64,000 bases of DNA from [Clostridium] fimetarium (GTDB lineage: Bacteria; Bacillota; Clostridia; Lachnospirales; Lachnospiraceae): assembly GCF_900111235.1 (NCBI RefSeq), contig NZ_FOJI01000001.1, positions 372,001-436,000 on the forward strand, written 5' to 3'. A program made the translations under genes and the position numbers. The notes below the pieces were generated by a model. The model ran no database searches. It was not told where the DNA came from and was given only the letters and a program-made list of their open reading frames with translations. Positions 45,576-56,000 of this stretch are shown in pieces; within the stretch, counting starts at the first letter, position 1; each line of letters starts with the position of its first letter.

Positions 45576-45911
45576 ATGTACCAACAAAGAAGGGCGGTTA
45601 GAAGTCAGTATTACAATTCAGACATTCAGTTTCATGTAAACAAAGTTAGTATGGAATGGTATATAGAGAATAAATCAATGGATAAGCATTCAATCGCAGC
45701 TACCAAGACATTTGGTACAGGCCGAGAGGATGCTTATTTTATTTTTGAGGATACGTTGAATTTTAAGACTGTAACTATAAAAGACAGAGTAGATGATGGA
45801 GATGGCAAGTATCATTATGTAGTTAATAAAAATGAGACTATGCTTGCCAGGGAAAAACAGAATCAGATGAAGGAAGCTTTTGAGGAGTGTATATTCAAAA
45901 ATCCAGATTGA
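45576..45911 (+). pseudogene. Relic of a second ICE methylase-helicase gene
   Basis: 111 residues aligning without gaps to the internal part of the protein encoded at 1-5769 (bases about 2800-3125); for example [17 protein letters not shown] there and [17 protein letters not shown] here, and both contain [20 protein letters not shown]. Neither the methylase nor the helicase motifs are included, and it stops at KNPD where the parent reads KDPE. DNA identity is high but clearly not complete, so this derives from a related, not identical, element. Confidence 0.85.
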
Positions 45912-46255
45912 AGGACAAAGTATGTGGATTATTTATTGATACTTATATTCTGAAACGAGGTATAAAATGATAGGAAAACCAGTATGCAAGCATGTAAAAG
46001 TACTTCTCGTTATAGGAAACATAGAATATTTCATTTTATAATATTCTGATTTCTGAATTAAATACAATTATTATCGCTACATAAAGTTGTAAAAAATTCC
46101 ACTTACTATATAATATAACTTAATATATGCTTTGAAATCTCAATATTTAAGGGAAACATTCAATAAATTTGTTGTAGGGATATTGTGAAATTTATTTCAT
46201 ATAATTTTCTTTATAATAATTACCGCAGAGAATATAGACTTAATAGGAGACGACT
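45912..46255 (+). other. AT-rich gap, no gene supported
   Basis: A 25-codon frame at 45967 (after CGAGGTATAAA) is probably decayed element DNA. Otherwise only AT-rich sequence, which presumably includes the promoter for the leader-WYL pair. Confidence 0.4.
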
Positions 46256-46336
46256 ATGCTAAAAAAGAGAAACATAATCTACCTGTTGTTTCTAATATGT
46301 GCATTCAGCACATTAACAGCCTGTACGAAGCAGTAG
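46256..46336 (+). pseudogene. Truncated lipoprotein signal peptide
   Basis: AGGAGAC precedes ATG 46256. The 26 codons read KKRNIIYLLFLICAFSTLTA, then CTKQ and a stop: a complete lipoprotein signal with lipobox LTAC ending three residues after the lipidation Cys. The mature protein is gone. The WYL regulator's start is 5 nt after this stop, so the relic may now serve as its translated leader. Confidence 0.55.
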
Positions 46337-46341
46337 TTCAT

Positions 46342-47250
46342 ATGAAGATAGACAGATTGATCGGGATTCTTTCGGTTCTTTTACAACAGAAAAAGATTAC
46401 AGCCCCTGAACTTGCAGATAAATTTGAGGTTTCTAAAAGGACAATCAACACAGATATAGAAAATCTTTGTAAAGCAGGAATTCCAATACAAACGGCACAA
46501 GGATATGGTGGTGGAATCCAGATAATGGATGGTTACCGAATGGACAGAACACTTCTTACATCTAAGGATATGCAAATGATCATGGCAGGGTTGCGTAGCC
46601 TTGATAGTGTGAGTGGAAGTAATTATTATGGACAACTTATGGAGAAACTTAAACACGGTTCCTCCCACTTTATTGGTGGCAAAGATTCCATTTTAATTGA
46701 TTTGTCTTCTTGGTATAAGAATGCAATGGCACCTAAGATTTCTCTCATACAAGAAGCCATAGAAAGCAGGAAGCTTATCACTTTTGATTATTACTCACAA
46801 TCTGGAAACAGCATTCGTAAGATCGAACCATATTACCTTATTTTCAAATGGTCCAGTTGGTATGTTTGGGGATGGTGTCATAATAGAGAAGCTTTTAGAC
46901 TTTTTAAGTTAAATCGTCTGGACGGACTCAAAAAAAGTAAAGACGGATTTGTACTTCGAGAAGTTCCGATTCCAAATTTATCAATAGAAAAGATATTCCC
47001 TGGGAAAATTCATGTGAAAGCAATATTTGCTCTGGAAATGAAATGGAGACTCGTGGAAGAATTTGGATCGCATTGCTTTGAAGAGATAGAGGACGAAAAG
47101 CTACTGTTTTGCGCTGATTACACAGATAAAGATAATTTGATTTCATGGCTACTTACTTTTGGTGATAAGGTCGTTCTTTTAGAACCAATTGAGGTAAAAG
47201 AAGAAATAAAGGAAATGTTAATAGGAATGCAAAAAAATCATGATAGATAG
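46342..47250 (+). CDS. YafY-type WYL-domain transcriptional regulator
   Basis: 302 residues from ATG 46342, the usual family start (KIDRLIGILSVLLQQKKITA). The frame is open upstream to 46297, but that part overlaps the lipoprotein leader. The HTH_11 domain is PELADKFEVSKRTINTDIEN. The WYL domain (about 140-240) has LITFDYYSQSGNSIRKIEPY, then WSSWYVWGWCHNREAFRLFK. The C-terminal WCX region runs to the end. No ribosome site of its own, so it relies on coupling to the leader. WYL regulators sense nucleotides or small ligands; the target may be the VOC relic or TIGR04076 gene downstream. Confidence 0.85.
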   Translation: MKIDRLIGILSVLLQQKKITAPELADKFEVSKRTINTDIENLCKAGIPIQTAQGYGGGIQIMDGYRMDRTLLTSKDMQMIMAGLRSLDSVSGSNYYGQLMEKLKHGSSHFIGGKDSILIDLSSWYKNAMAPKISLIQEAIESRKLITFDYYSQSGNSIRKIEPYYLIFKWSSWYVWGWCHNREAFRLFKLNRLDGLKKSKDGFVLREVPIPNLSIEKIFPGKIHVKAIFALEMKWRLVEEFGSHCFEEIEDEKLLFCADYTDKDNLISWLLTFGDKVVLLEPIEVKEEIKEMLIGMQKNHDR

Positions 47251-47331
47251 GAGCTATCTTGGGGACAAAGAACGTGCTATGTTGCGGACCCAGAGGGGAA
47301 TCTGATCGAAATTGGGTCATTTACAAAATAG
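47251..47331 (+). pseudogene. C-terminal relic of a VOC/glyoxalase gene
   Basis: Directly after the WYL stop the frame reads ELSWGQRTCYVADPEG, then NLIEIGSFTK and a stop, the characteristic last strand of glyoxalase-fold proteins with its metal-ligand Glu. The rest (about 100 residues) is absent. Confidence 0.6.
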
Positions 47332-47340
47332 GAGGCAGAT

Positions 47341-47694
47341 ATGAAAAAATGGTATGATGAAGAATATGAATTTGAGATTGAAGTAACAGGTTTTTTACGC
47401 GGTGAACATACAGAGCATTACTGTAGAAATGGGGAAGAAATAGGAGATAAATATACCTGTACCTATGGCTGCCCAGTGAATGAGCAGGGTCAGGGAATAT
47501 GTTCTAAGCTAATGATGATCCTTTTCCCTGCAATGGAAGCGGTCCGAAGTGGTGGTGATCTTACGAATATCGGAGGTTGTGAAAAACTGGTAAAGGACTT
47601 TGTCTGCCCGGATGGATGCGTATGTTTTCGAATGACGGCGAAAAAAACCGGTAACGATAATTTTTATAAAGGTGAATTTTACAAGGAAGATTAG
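47341..47694 (+). CDS. TIGR04076-family protein
   Basis: 117 residues, Cys-rich: HYCRNGEEIGD, YGCPVNEQGQGICSK, IGGCEKLV, VCPDGCVCFR. This pattern matches the TIGR04076 family of small proteins found in anaerobes; members are encoded near reductases and their biochemical role is unknown. AGGAGGC precedes the ATG by 5 nt. Confidence 0.8.
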   Translation: MKKWYDEEYEFEIEVTGFLRGEHTEHYCRNGEEIGDKYTCTYGCPVNEQGQGICSKLMMILFPAMEAVRSGGDLTNIGGCEKLVKDFVCPDGCVCFRMTAKKTGNDNFYKGEFYKED

Positions 47695-47789
47695 GAAGTA
47701 AAAAGGTTGCTATTGCACAAATAGTTCGTCGATTTGCACATATAAACACGTTGAATACTAACTATAATGTACGAAATTATTATTATGTA

Positions 47790-47915
47790 TTGTTTTATTA
47801 AAAATAATATGGTATTATAAAAGCAGTAATAAATGGCTGCGACTGGTAATACAGGCAGGACCTCAATTGTACATAATCCATTCAATATGGATTAGCAATG
47901 CAGGTCTTTTTTTTT
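47790..47915 (+). promoter_or_regulatory. Promoter, RAT antiterminator and terminator of glcT
   Basis: Promoter TTGTTT, 17 bp, TATTAT (47790-47818). A ribonucleic antiterminator at 47835-47862 (GGCTGCGACTGG...GGCAGGACC) overlaps a terminator whose arms are GGACCT (47858-47863) and AGGTC (47902-47906) plus nine or more T. BglG-family proteins bind such RATs and prevent the terminator, so glcT is autoregulated. Confidence 0.75.
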
Positions 47916-48050
47916 ACCTATGGGAAATCAACCAACTATATCATCGCTTATAAGGAGTGTTTTCTTAACAACATAAATTTGTTACTAAGAATGTAATTCA
48001 AGGGGAACATATATGTTATTGTTATAAAGATACGGCTAAGGAGGTCGGTT

Positions 48051-48902
48051 GTGTATAAGATTGTGCGGGTTGTTAGTAATAACTTTGTAATATCGAAAGA
48101 TGAAGATGATAAAGAAATTATTGTAAGAGGACTTGGCATAGGCTTCAGTAAGTCCCAAGGTGATATCATCCCAAAAGAAAAGGTTGAAAAAATATATCGA
48201 ATGGATACGCCAAGGCAAATCAATCATTTAACTCAGCTGGTTGAAAATATGCCTTTAGATTATATTACAGTCTGCACGCAAATCATAGAAAATGCCCATT
48301 TGAATTTGGGAAAGAGACTGAGCCAGAATATCTATATAACACTGACGGATCATATTTGTTTTGCATTAGAGAGAAAAAAGACTGGGTTAGTATATAAAAA
48401 TGAGATGTTATGGGAAATTAAAAATTTCTACCCTTCTGAATATGCGCAAGGAGAGTTGGCAATTGCCATTGTTAAGGAAAAGTTGGGTGTTGAGCTATCA
48501 GAAGATGAGGCCGGATTTATTGCACTACACTTTGTTAATGCGGAACTGGAAACCGGAATGAGTGATATGTTAAATATTACAAAGATGATTCAAGGAATTG
48601 TCGATATCATTGAAAGGTACTATAAAATCACACTCGATCAGGAGTCTTTGGATTATGGAAGATTTATTACACATCTGAAATTTTTAGGACAACGGATTTT
48701 TAAAAAACAGATAATGCAGGAGAATGACAGTGAATTTACGCAAATGATTCGTAATCTGATACAGGAAAAATATCCGAAGGATTTCTTATGTGCGAAAAGA
48801 ATACAGAGTTATATCCAGGGACACTTTGGACATCTGTTATCGAACGCAGAAATGTTTTTCCTGATGACGCATTTGGGTAAACTTATGAAAAGAAAAGATT
48901 AG
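48051..48902 (+). CDS. glcT: GlcT/LicT-type (BglG family) antiterminator
   Basis: 283 residues. The CAT RNA-binding domain (1-58) reads YKIVRVVSNNFVISKDEDDK, then VRGLGIGFSKSQGD. PRD1 (about 70-170) has its phosphorylation His in NAHLNLGKR and ITLTDHI, and PRD2 (170-283) in FITHLKFLGQRIF and SYIQGHFGHLL. GTG start with AAGGAGG upstream. The PTS enzyme gene downstream has its own RAT, so the pair is a classic sugar-responsive switch: the EII phosphorylates and silences the antiterminator when sugar is absent. Named glcT by the PtsG-type partner. Confidence 0.85.
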   Translation: MYKIVRVVSNNFVISKDEDDKEIIVRGLGIGFSKSQGDIIPKEKVEKIYRMDTPRQINHLTQLVENMPLDYITVCTQIIENAHLNLGKRLSQNIYITLTDHICFALERKKTGLVYKNEMLWEIKNFYPSEYAQGELAIAIVKEKLGVELSEDEAGFIALHFVNAELETGMSDMLNITKMIQGIVDIIERYYKITLDQESLDYGRFITHLKFLGQRIFKKQIMQENDSEFTQMIRNLIQEKYPKDFLCAKRIQSYIQGHFGHLLSNAEMFFLMTHLGKLMKRKD

Positions 48903-48975
48903 GATATAACAGCTTATGGCACGCAGAACACATGCGCAGGGATGAGTAAGAATATATAAGAAAAGTGAATGTTTT

Positions 48976-49066
48976 GGCTTGTGACTCATATTTAGAGGCA
49001 AGACCGCATACAGATTTATGCTTATTTTTGTGATAATAGGCAATAATTCTGCTAGCGGTCTTTTTT
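48976..49066 (+). promoter_or_regulatory. RAT antiterminator and terminator before ptsG
   Basis: RAT at 48976-49005 (GGCTTGTGACTC...GAGGCAAGACC). The terminator arms AAGACCGC (49000-49007) and GCGGTCTT (49055-49062), followed by T residues, overlap the RAT's 3' side, so the structures are mutually exclusive. Confidence 0.85.
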
Positions 49067-49142
49067 GTTTAGTAGTATTAAGTATCTTATCTGCAATTAT
49101 GCAGAATTATATAGATAAAAAATATATTTTAGGAGGAAAAAG

Positions 49143-51278
49143 ATGAAAGATAAAATTTTTGGTGTATTACAAAGAGTTGGACGTTCCTTTATGTTGCCGG
49201 TTGCGGTATTGCCGGTAGCTGGACTTCTTCTTGGGCTAGGAAGCTCATTTACAAACAAAACAACACTGGCAACTTATAACTTATTAGGAATCATGGGACC
49301 GGGTACGATGATTTACAATATCTTAACGATTATGAGCAAATGCGGTAGTGTTATATTTGACAACCTGCCACTGATATTTGCAGTTGGTGTTGCGATTGGT
49401 ATGGCTAAGAAAGAAAAAGAAGTAGCAGCATTAGCCTCAATGATAGCATTTTTAGTTATGCATTCCGCAATCAGTGGTATGATAACGATTTACGGTGGGC
49501 CAGAAGCCTTTTTAACTGGAGCCACAGGTACAGTTTTGGGTATGGTTTCGCTACAGATGGGTGCGTTTGGTGGTATTATTGTTGGTCTTGGTGTGGCGGC
49601 ATTGCATAACAAGTTTTACAAGATTGAACTACCGGCAGCACTCGCATTTTTCCAGGGAACTAGATTTGTTCCTATTATCAGTACTGTAGTATTCCTTTTT
49701 GTAGGAATTTTAATGTTTTATATATGGCAACCGGTACAGGTTGGAATCAATAATTTGGGTGGTGTCGTACAAAGTTCAGGTGTTTTTGGAACATTTTTAT
49801 ATGGTATGATTAAGAGACTATTGATACCATTTGGTCTACATCATGTATTTTATATGCCATTTTGGCAGACAGCAATCGGAGGAACAATGGAAATTGCTGG
49901 ACATAGTGTAGTTGGTGCTCAGAATATCTTCTTCGCACAACTGGCTGATCCTACAACAACACATTTTTCTACGTTAGCAACCAGATTTTTCAGTGGTGAA
50001 TTTATTATTTATATTTTCGGTTTGCCGGGCGCCGCATTGGCGATTTATCGCTGTGCACGTCCTGAGAAGAAAAAAGCAGTATACGGACTATTATTTTCAG
50101 CAGCAATAACTTCCATTATGACTGGTATTACCGAGCCACTTGAATTTTCGTTTCTTTTTGTAGCTCCACTTCTATTTGGAATTAACGCAATTTTGGCAGG
50201 ACTTGCATATGCCATTGCGCAGGCACTGAATATTGCAGTCGGCTTAACGTTTTCAGGTGGGTTCATTGATCTGTTTATGTTTGGTATTTTACAGGGAAAT
50301 AGTAAGACCTCTTGGCTACTTATCATTCCAGTAGGAATTGTTTATTTTGCAGTATATTATTTCCTCTTTAGTTATTTAATTAAAAAATTAAACTTGAAGA
50401 CTCCGGGTAGAGAGGAAGACAGCGAGGAAACCAAGCTATATACTCGAGCTGATTATAATAAGAAGAAAAATGCAACGATAGATAACAAAGGCAATGAAGC
50501 GGAGGAACTATCAGCAGCCATTACGCAGGGCCTTGGCGGAAAGGCAAATATCAGTGATGTTGATTGCTGTGCAACCAGATTAAGAATAACGGTGATTGAC
50601 GGTAATAAAGTAAAAGAGGACATTTTAAAATCAACAGGAGCAGCAGGAGTTATTCATAAAGGGACGGGTGTCCAGGTGATTTATGGACCGAAAGTGACCA
50701 TTATTAAATCAAATCTGGAAGATTATTTGGAGACAGAGGATGCTACTATCGAGAAAGTTGTTACTGAACCTAAAAGAAAAATGAGTACAGATAAGGAAAC
50801 GATTGAAAAACAGGAAATCGTAATGGGACAGGAAACAATTATCTATGCTCCATTAAGTGGTAATGTAATGGAACTATCTGAAATCAAAGATGGTGTTTTT
50901 TCCGAAGAAATGTTAGGGAAAGGCTTTGTAATCGATCCGACGGAAGGCAAAGTTGTGGCACCATGTGATTGTAAGGTGGAAACAATTTTTGATACAAAAC
51001 ATGCCATAGGATTAAGTTGTGGTAATATAGAAATACTGATTCATATTGGCATAGATACCGTTCAGTTAAACGGAAAAGGCTATGATATTAAAGTACGTGA
51101 AGGTGATGTCCTAAAGAAGGGCGATGTAATTGGTTATTTTGATATTAAGGCAATAACCGATTTAGGGTATCGTGTGGTGACGCCTGTTACGATTACGAAT
51201 ACGAGTGATTTTACAACAATTAAACTTCTGAAAAAAGATTCCATAAAAGCAGGAGAAGAAATACTCAGTGTGCAGTAG
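49143..51278 (+). CDS. ptsG: Glucose-type PTS enzyme IICBA
   Basis: 711 residues. The IIC domain (1-420) begins KIFGVLQRVGRSFMLPVAVL and includes IPFGLHHVFYMPFW and the substrate motif GITEPLEFSFLFVAP. It ends LKTPGREEDSEE, matching PtsG. IIB (450-535) has the phospho-Cys in VDCCATRLRITV. IIA (565-705) has APCDCKVETIF and the phospho-His in LIHIGIDTVQLNGKG. It imports and phosphorylates glucose or a related sugar. AGGAGGA precedes the ATG. Expression is set by the RAT/terminator upstream. Confidence 0.9.
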   Translation: MKDKIFGVLQRVGRSFMLPVAVLPVAGLLLGLGSSFTNKTTLATYNLLGIMGPGTMIYNILTIMSKCGSVIFDNLPLIFAVGVAIGMAKKEKEVAALASMIAFLVMHSAISGMITIYGGPEAFLTGATGTVLGMVSLQMGAFGGIIVGLGVAALHNKFYKIELPAALAFFQGTRFVPIISTVVFLFVGILMFYIWQPVQVGINNLGGVVQSSGVFGTFLYGMIKRLLIPFGLHHVFYMPFWQTAIGGTMEIAGHSVVGAQNIFFAQLADPTTTHFSTLATRFFSGEFIIYIFGLPGAALAIYRCARPEKKKAVYGLLFSAAITSIMTGITEPLEFSFLFVAPLLFGINAILAGLAYAIAQALNIAVGLTFSGGFIDLFMFGILQGNSKTSWLLIIPVGIVYFAVYYFLFSYLIKKLNLKTPGREEDSEETKLYTRADYNKKKNATIDNKGNEAEELSAAITQGLGGKANISDVDCCATRLRITVIDGNKVKEDILKSTGAAGVIHKGTGVQVIYGPKVTIIKSNLEDYLETEDATIEKVVTEPKRKMSTDKETIEKQEIVMGQETIIYAPLSGNVMELSEIKDGVFSEEMLGKGFVIDPTEGKVVAPCDCKVETIFDTKHAIGLSCGNIEILIHIGIDTVQLNGKGYDIKVREGDVLKKGDVIGYFDIKAITDLGYRVVTPVTITNTSDFTTIKLLKKDSIKAGEEILSVQ

Positions 51279-51357
51279 ATTTGTCATAGTAATTATCGAC
51301 AGGATTACCATTTCAATATAGTTGCCGCTCGGCTGTTATACTTACAGCTTTTAAAAG

Positions 51358-51402
51358 AGGTCATACAGTCGTCCATTAGGTGGACGACTGTATGACCTTT
51401 TG
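51358..51402 (+). terminator. 18-bp perfect terminator after ptsG
   Basis: AGGTCATACAGTCGTCCA and its exact complement enclose TTAGG and are followed by TTTTG. Confidence 0.9.
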
Positions 51403-51537
51403 TTAAAATATAGTGCGAATAAAAAATATAAATAATATTGATATTTCTATTGTATTTTTCTGATAAGCTATTACAATAGTAAATGGAACATTTTGTTAGA
51501 ATGATTGAGTAAAAATAAAAGTAAGAACAGGAGGGTT

Positions 51538-52779
51538 ATGAAAAAAAATATTTTCAAAAAGATTAATATCTTAGTAATCGTAATTGTTGCATTATTGTGT
51601 GTCCCTTTGAATGCAAATGCTGCAAATTTTAAAGATGGTTCACGTGTGCTGGGAGATGTTACCAATGATAAAAATATTGATATTTTCGATATACTTCAAA
51701 TCCAGCGACATATTTCGGGAACGCTTGTGCTTACGGGGGATGATTTTGTTGCGGCAGATGTTACCTCTAATAATGTTGTAGATATTTTTGATGTTCTAAG
51801 TGTACAACGATATATTCTTGGAGAAACGACACATTTTATTCACTCATATACGGCGACAGTAATTCAGAAACGTACATGTACAGACGACGAAATTACTAAG
51901 TATACATGTTTATGTGGAGATACATATAATGCAGTAACAGCAAAAGCAACTGGACATATTCCGGGAGTTGCACAGATAGATGCAGACGGTAATTATGTAA
52001 TAAAATGTACGGTATGTAATGAAACAATCACATTGATTGAAAAGTATACTGGTTGGTTTGAAACGAATGATAGTAAGTACTATTACAATAGCGGAGTAAA
52101 GGAAACTGGTTGGAATAGTATCAATGGCAGAAAATATTATTTTTCTAATGAAGGCGTATTGCAATCGAAATCAGGCATTGATGTATCGTCACACCAAGGA
52201 ACAATTGACTGGGCAGCAGTAAAAGCGGATGGGATAGATTATGCAATCATTAGAATTGGATATGGTGATGATATTGCAGGCACTGTAGAACCAGGACAAG
52301 ATGATAGTACGGCGCTTTACAATATGAAAGAATGTGAAAGACTAGGAATTCCATATGGCGTTTATTTATACTCCTATGCATTGACGACAGATGAAGCAAA
52401 AAGCGAAGCAGCGCATCTGATTAGAATGTTAATTGGAAGAAACCCAACAATGGGGGTGTATTATGATATTGAAGCTACGGATTATTATGAAAAGCATGGT
52501 TTTGATATAGTAGCAAATAGAAGCTTGCTCAACGAGTTTTGTAATATTGTTATGAGTACTCTAAAAGAAAATGGTTATTCACCCGGAGTATATTCATTCT
52601 TTAATTTCTTTGCTGAAAATTTGGATATTCCAACACTTAATGCTGATAAATTATGGGTTGCATTTTGGGATATAAAAGAATCTCCATTTGGTAACTGGAA
52701 TATGTGGCAATACACAAGTAATGGTACAGTGTCTGGAATTGGTGGAAGAGTGGATATGGATGTGTTGATACCTAACTAA
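51538..52779 (+). CDS. Secreted GH25 lysozyme with N-terminal dockerin
   Basis: 413 residues from ATG 51538, with CAGGAGGG upstream. Signal peptide 1-29 (cut near ANA). Dockerin 38-96: GDVTNDKNIDIFDILQIQRH and ADVTSNNVVDIFDVLSVQRY, two Ca-binding repeats. Cys-containing module 105-160 (TYTCLCG-like, CTVCNET). Cell-wall-binding-type repeats 167-210 (YTGWFETNDSKYYYNSG, then WNSINGRKYYFSNEG). GH25 muramidase 212-413 with GIDVSSHQGTIDW and the catalytic pair in MGVYYDIEATDYY. It cleaves peptidoglycan. A dockerin at the front is unusual, since the other three in this locus are at the end. It heads the surface-complex locus. Confidence 0.9.
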   Translation: MKKNIFKKINILVIVIVALLCVPLNANAANFKDGSRVLGDVTNDKNIDIFDILQIQRHISGTLVLTGDDFVAADVTSNNVVDIFDVLSVQRYILGETTHFIHSYTATVIQKRTCTDDEITKYTCLCGDTYNAVTAKATGHIPGVAQIDADGNYVIKCTVCNETITLIEKYTGWFETNDSKYYYNSGVKETGWNSINGRKYYFSNEGVLQSKSGIDVSSHQGTIDWAAVKADGIDYAIIRIGYGDDIAGTVEPGQDDSTALYNMKECERLGIPYGVYLYSYALTTDEAKSEAAHLIRMLIGRNPTMGVYYDIEATDYYEKHGFDIVANRSLLNEFCNIVMSTLKENGYSPGVYSFFNFFAENLDIPTLNADKLWVAFWDIKESPFGNWNMWQYTSNGTVSGIGGRVDMDVLIPN

Positions 52780-52840
52780 TAATAAAGCTGAAAATGCAAA
52801 CTATTACTATTAAAACCACTTAAAATAAGACTAAATTCTA

Positions 52841-52869
52841 TTTACAATAATATCCTTCTAGCGTATAAT
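52841..52869 (+). promoter_or_regulatory. Promoter of the scaffold gene
   Basis: TTTACA, exactly 17 bp, then a perfect TATAAT. A long leader of about 160 bp follows. It contains an imperfect inverted repeat (ATATATGGT ... ACCATTATATAT) near 52934. Confidence 0.65.
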
Positions 52870-53036
52870 TAATTAGGATAAGTTAAGGCTTATAAGATAG
52901 TTTAGCGCAAAATCACAAAAAATAAGCTTATATATGGTAACTAACCATTATATATCATATTAATTTTGTGTAAAAAAGAATAGTTATAGGGTACACGCAC
53001 ATTCTTTGCGTAATAATAAGGAGGAAAAAATAATAT

Positions 53037-56000
53037 ATGAACAGATTATTAAGAAAAAAGAAGCTAATTTCAATTCTTCTATCAGTTGCATTAGTATTTA
53101 GTGGTATTTATGTTTCACATAAGACTGTAAATGCTGCACCTGCAGAAGTACAAGTGGTGACATCATTGTCATCAACAACAGCAAAACCGGGTGATACTAT
53201 CACCGTTACAGTGGCATTGCAAAATTATGCAAATTATGCAAAGACAATTGATGCGTTTAAGTTGTCAATGAATATCGATCAAAATTATTTCGAATTTGTT
53301 AGAGCAGCAGCAGATACAACATTAAACAATATAGAATCATTTACAATGATGTATTCAACATCAGGAGTTCATAATGAAGCTTTTATTAACAATAATGTAG
53401 AGCTTTCATTTTCTGATGCGAGATATCATTTGAATCAATCAACAACAAATTTATATTCATTTCAGTTAAAAGTTAAGAGTACAATTACAGCAGATGCTAT
53501 GATGGAACTTACAACTGCGGGAGCTACTGTTGTATATACTGGAGAAAGTGCATCAAATCCATTACCTTTAACTTCAGTTCCAGCTAATCTAAATATTTTA
53601 GCAGCTGCACCAGTTGTTGCGTTAACAAGTAGTGATGCAGTTCATACAAATGCTACTTATAATAACAACGTTACTGTAAACCTTAATAAAGGAACCGGAG
53701 AGGTTTATAAGGATGGAACGAAAGTTGCTGATGTATCTTCAGCTAATCCTTATACAGCATCAGCTAATGGTTCATACTCAATTAAGAATGCAAAAGACGC
53801 TGTAGGAAATACAGCAACTGAAACAACATTTTCAATAAGTCTTGGTTTAAAGAGCATTTCAATTGCTTCTTCACCAACAAAGACATCGTATCTTGAGGGA
53901 ACAGTAACAGCTATTGATCCAACAGGCGGCGTTATAAATCTTATTTACAATAATGATTCAACTTCAACAGTTAATTTGACTGCAGCAATGTGTACTGGTT
54001 ATGATTTAACATCATATTCTTCCACAACACCAACGCAGAGTGTAACTGTTACCTATGAAGGAAAGACTACAAGCTTTAATGTTAGTGTAACTAAGAAGGC
54101 TGTAGCTTCAATTAAGGTAACATCAAATCCAACTAAAACAGTTTATTCACAGGGCAATACCGTAAGTGCTACTGGGGGCAAGATCACAGTAACTTATGAT
54201 AATGGCACTACAGAAGTAGTTGATATGACAGCTGGTATGATAACTTCACCAGATATGGCTACAACAGGTACCAAAGATGTGACTGTAACATATTCAGGAA
54301 AAACAACAACTTATGCAATAACAGTTAATGATAAGGTTGTAACAAGTTTTACACTTGCCGGAACATCCGGTTTGTCAGTTACTGAAGGAATGGCATTAGG
54401 CTTATCTGGAGTAACAGCTAATTTGGTGTATGATAATGGCACAACAGCAATTCTTCCAGTGACAGCAGCAATGATAAAATATACAGATGCTGTTGGTACA
54501 CAGGCAGTTACAGTAACGGTTGCAGATGTAACAAATACATTTAATATTACAGTTAATGCTAAGGTAGCAACTGCTATCGCAATGTTTGCATATCCAAAAA
54601 CAAATTATAAAGAGGGAGATGCTTTCTCTTTAAGTGGAGCACAGATAAAAGTTACTTATAATAATGGAACAACAAGTGCTGCAATTGATGTTACTAGCGC
54701 AATGATTTCTCCTGCAACTCCTATAATGTCAAACTATGGTGTTGAACAGACAGTTACAATTACGAATAGTAGTTTAACAACAACATACAAATATACAGTT
54801 TCTTCAAAGCAATTAAGCGGTATATCTGTAACAGCACCAACAAAAACCGCATATGTTGAGAAGAATGCTTTTTCAACTGCAGGCGGTGTAATTACTATCA
54901 ATTATGATAATAACACTTCTGCTACTATTAATTTGACTTCATCATATTGTACAGGCTATGATATGGCATCAGTTGGAAGTCAGACAGTAACAGTAACTTA
55001 TATTGAAGGAAGCATAACAAAAACTGCTACATTTGCTATAGTAGTTAATGCAAAGAGCCTTACTTCTATCAGCGTGAATGCTAATCCAACAGTTACTACA
55101 GTTTTGGAAGGTAAAACACTATCATTAGCTGGTGGAATTTTAAATCTTGCTTATGATAATGCAGATGCTAGTACTGTTGATATGACACAGGCAACAGTAA
55201 CAGGTTTTGATAGCAACAAAGTTGGCACTCAGACAATAACATTGACTTATGGTGGAAAAACAACTTCTTTAAATGTTACTGTTAAAGCTAAGACATTGAC
55301 TGGGATTGTAGTTACAGCACCTACAACTACAACTTATTTAACAGCTCAGAGTCTTGATACTACAGGAATGAAGGTTAGTGCAGTATATGATAATGATACA
55401 AACGAATTTGTAACAGTTCCAGTTGCTGGAATTACAGGATTTGATAACAGCAAAGTTGGCACTCAGACAATTACAGTAAAATATTTGACAATGACTGCTA
55501 CATTTAATGTAAAGGTACTTTCAAGAGATGCTCTTAATGCTGTTAACAGCAGTATAACGACAATTCAAGGAAAGACATTGACAGTTGCTGATGCAACAGC
55601 TGTGACCGCGTTAAGAACAGCTTATGACGCATTAAGCAGTGTAGAAAAGGCAGAAGTTAATGAATCAAAGATTAAAGCAATTGAAACTTCAATGTTAGCA
55701 TTACTTTATCCAGCAAGCACAACTGAGAGTACTGATAAAAAGGTTTCAGTTATAGCACCAATAGGCTCAGTAAGCTATGAAGCAAAAATAATTATTGCTG
55801 GAATTACAAATAATGAAATATTAAGTTCTATTACAGAAAAAATCAACAGTAAGATTACAAATACAATTGAATTATTAAATACATTTGATTTATCATGTGT
55901 TAAAAAAGATGATATTACAAAAAAGATTGCACTTAATGGCAGTGTAGAAATTACAGTAAGTCTATCTGATGCAATCAAGACAATGATGAGTTCTTTAGCA

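Noticed and set aside
45967-46041. 25-codon ORF after CGAGGTATAAA
   Set aside because: Too short and without any recognisable pattern, in a stretch of decayed element DNA.
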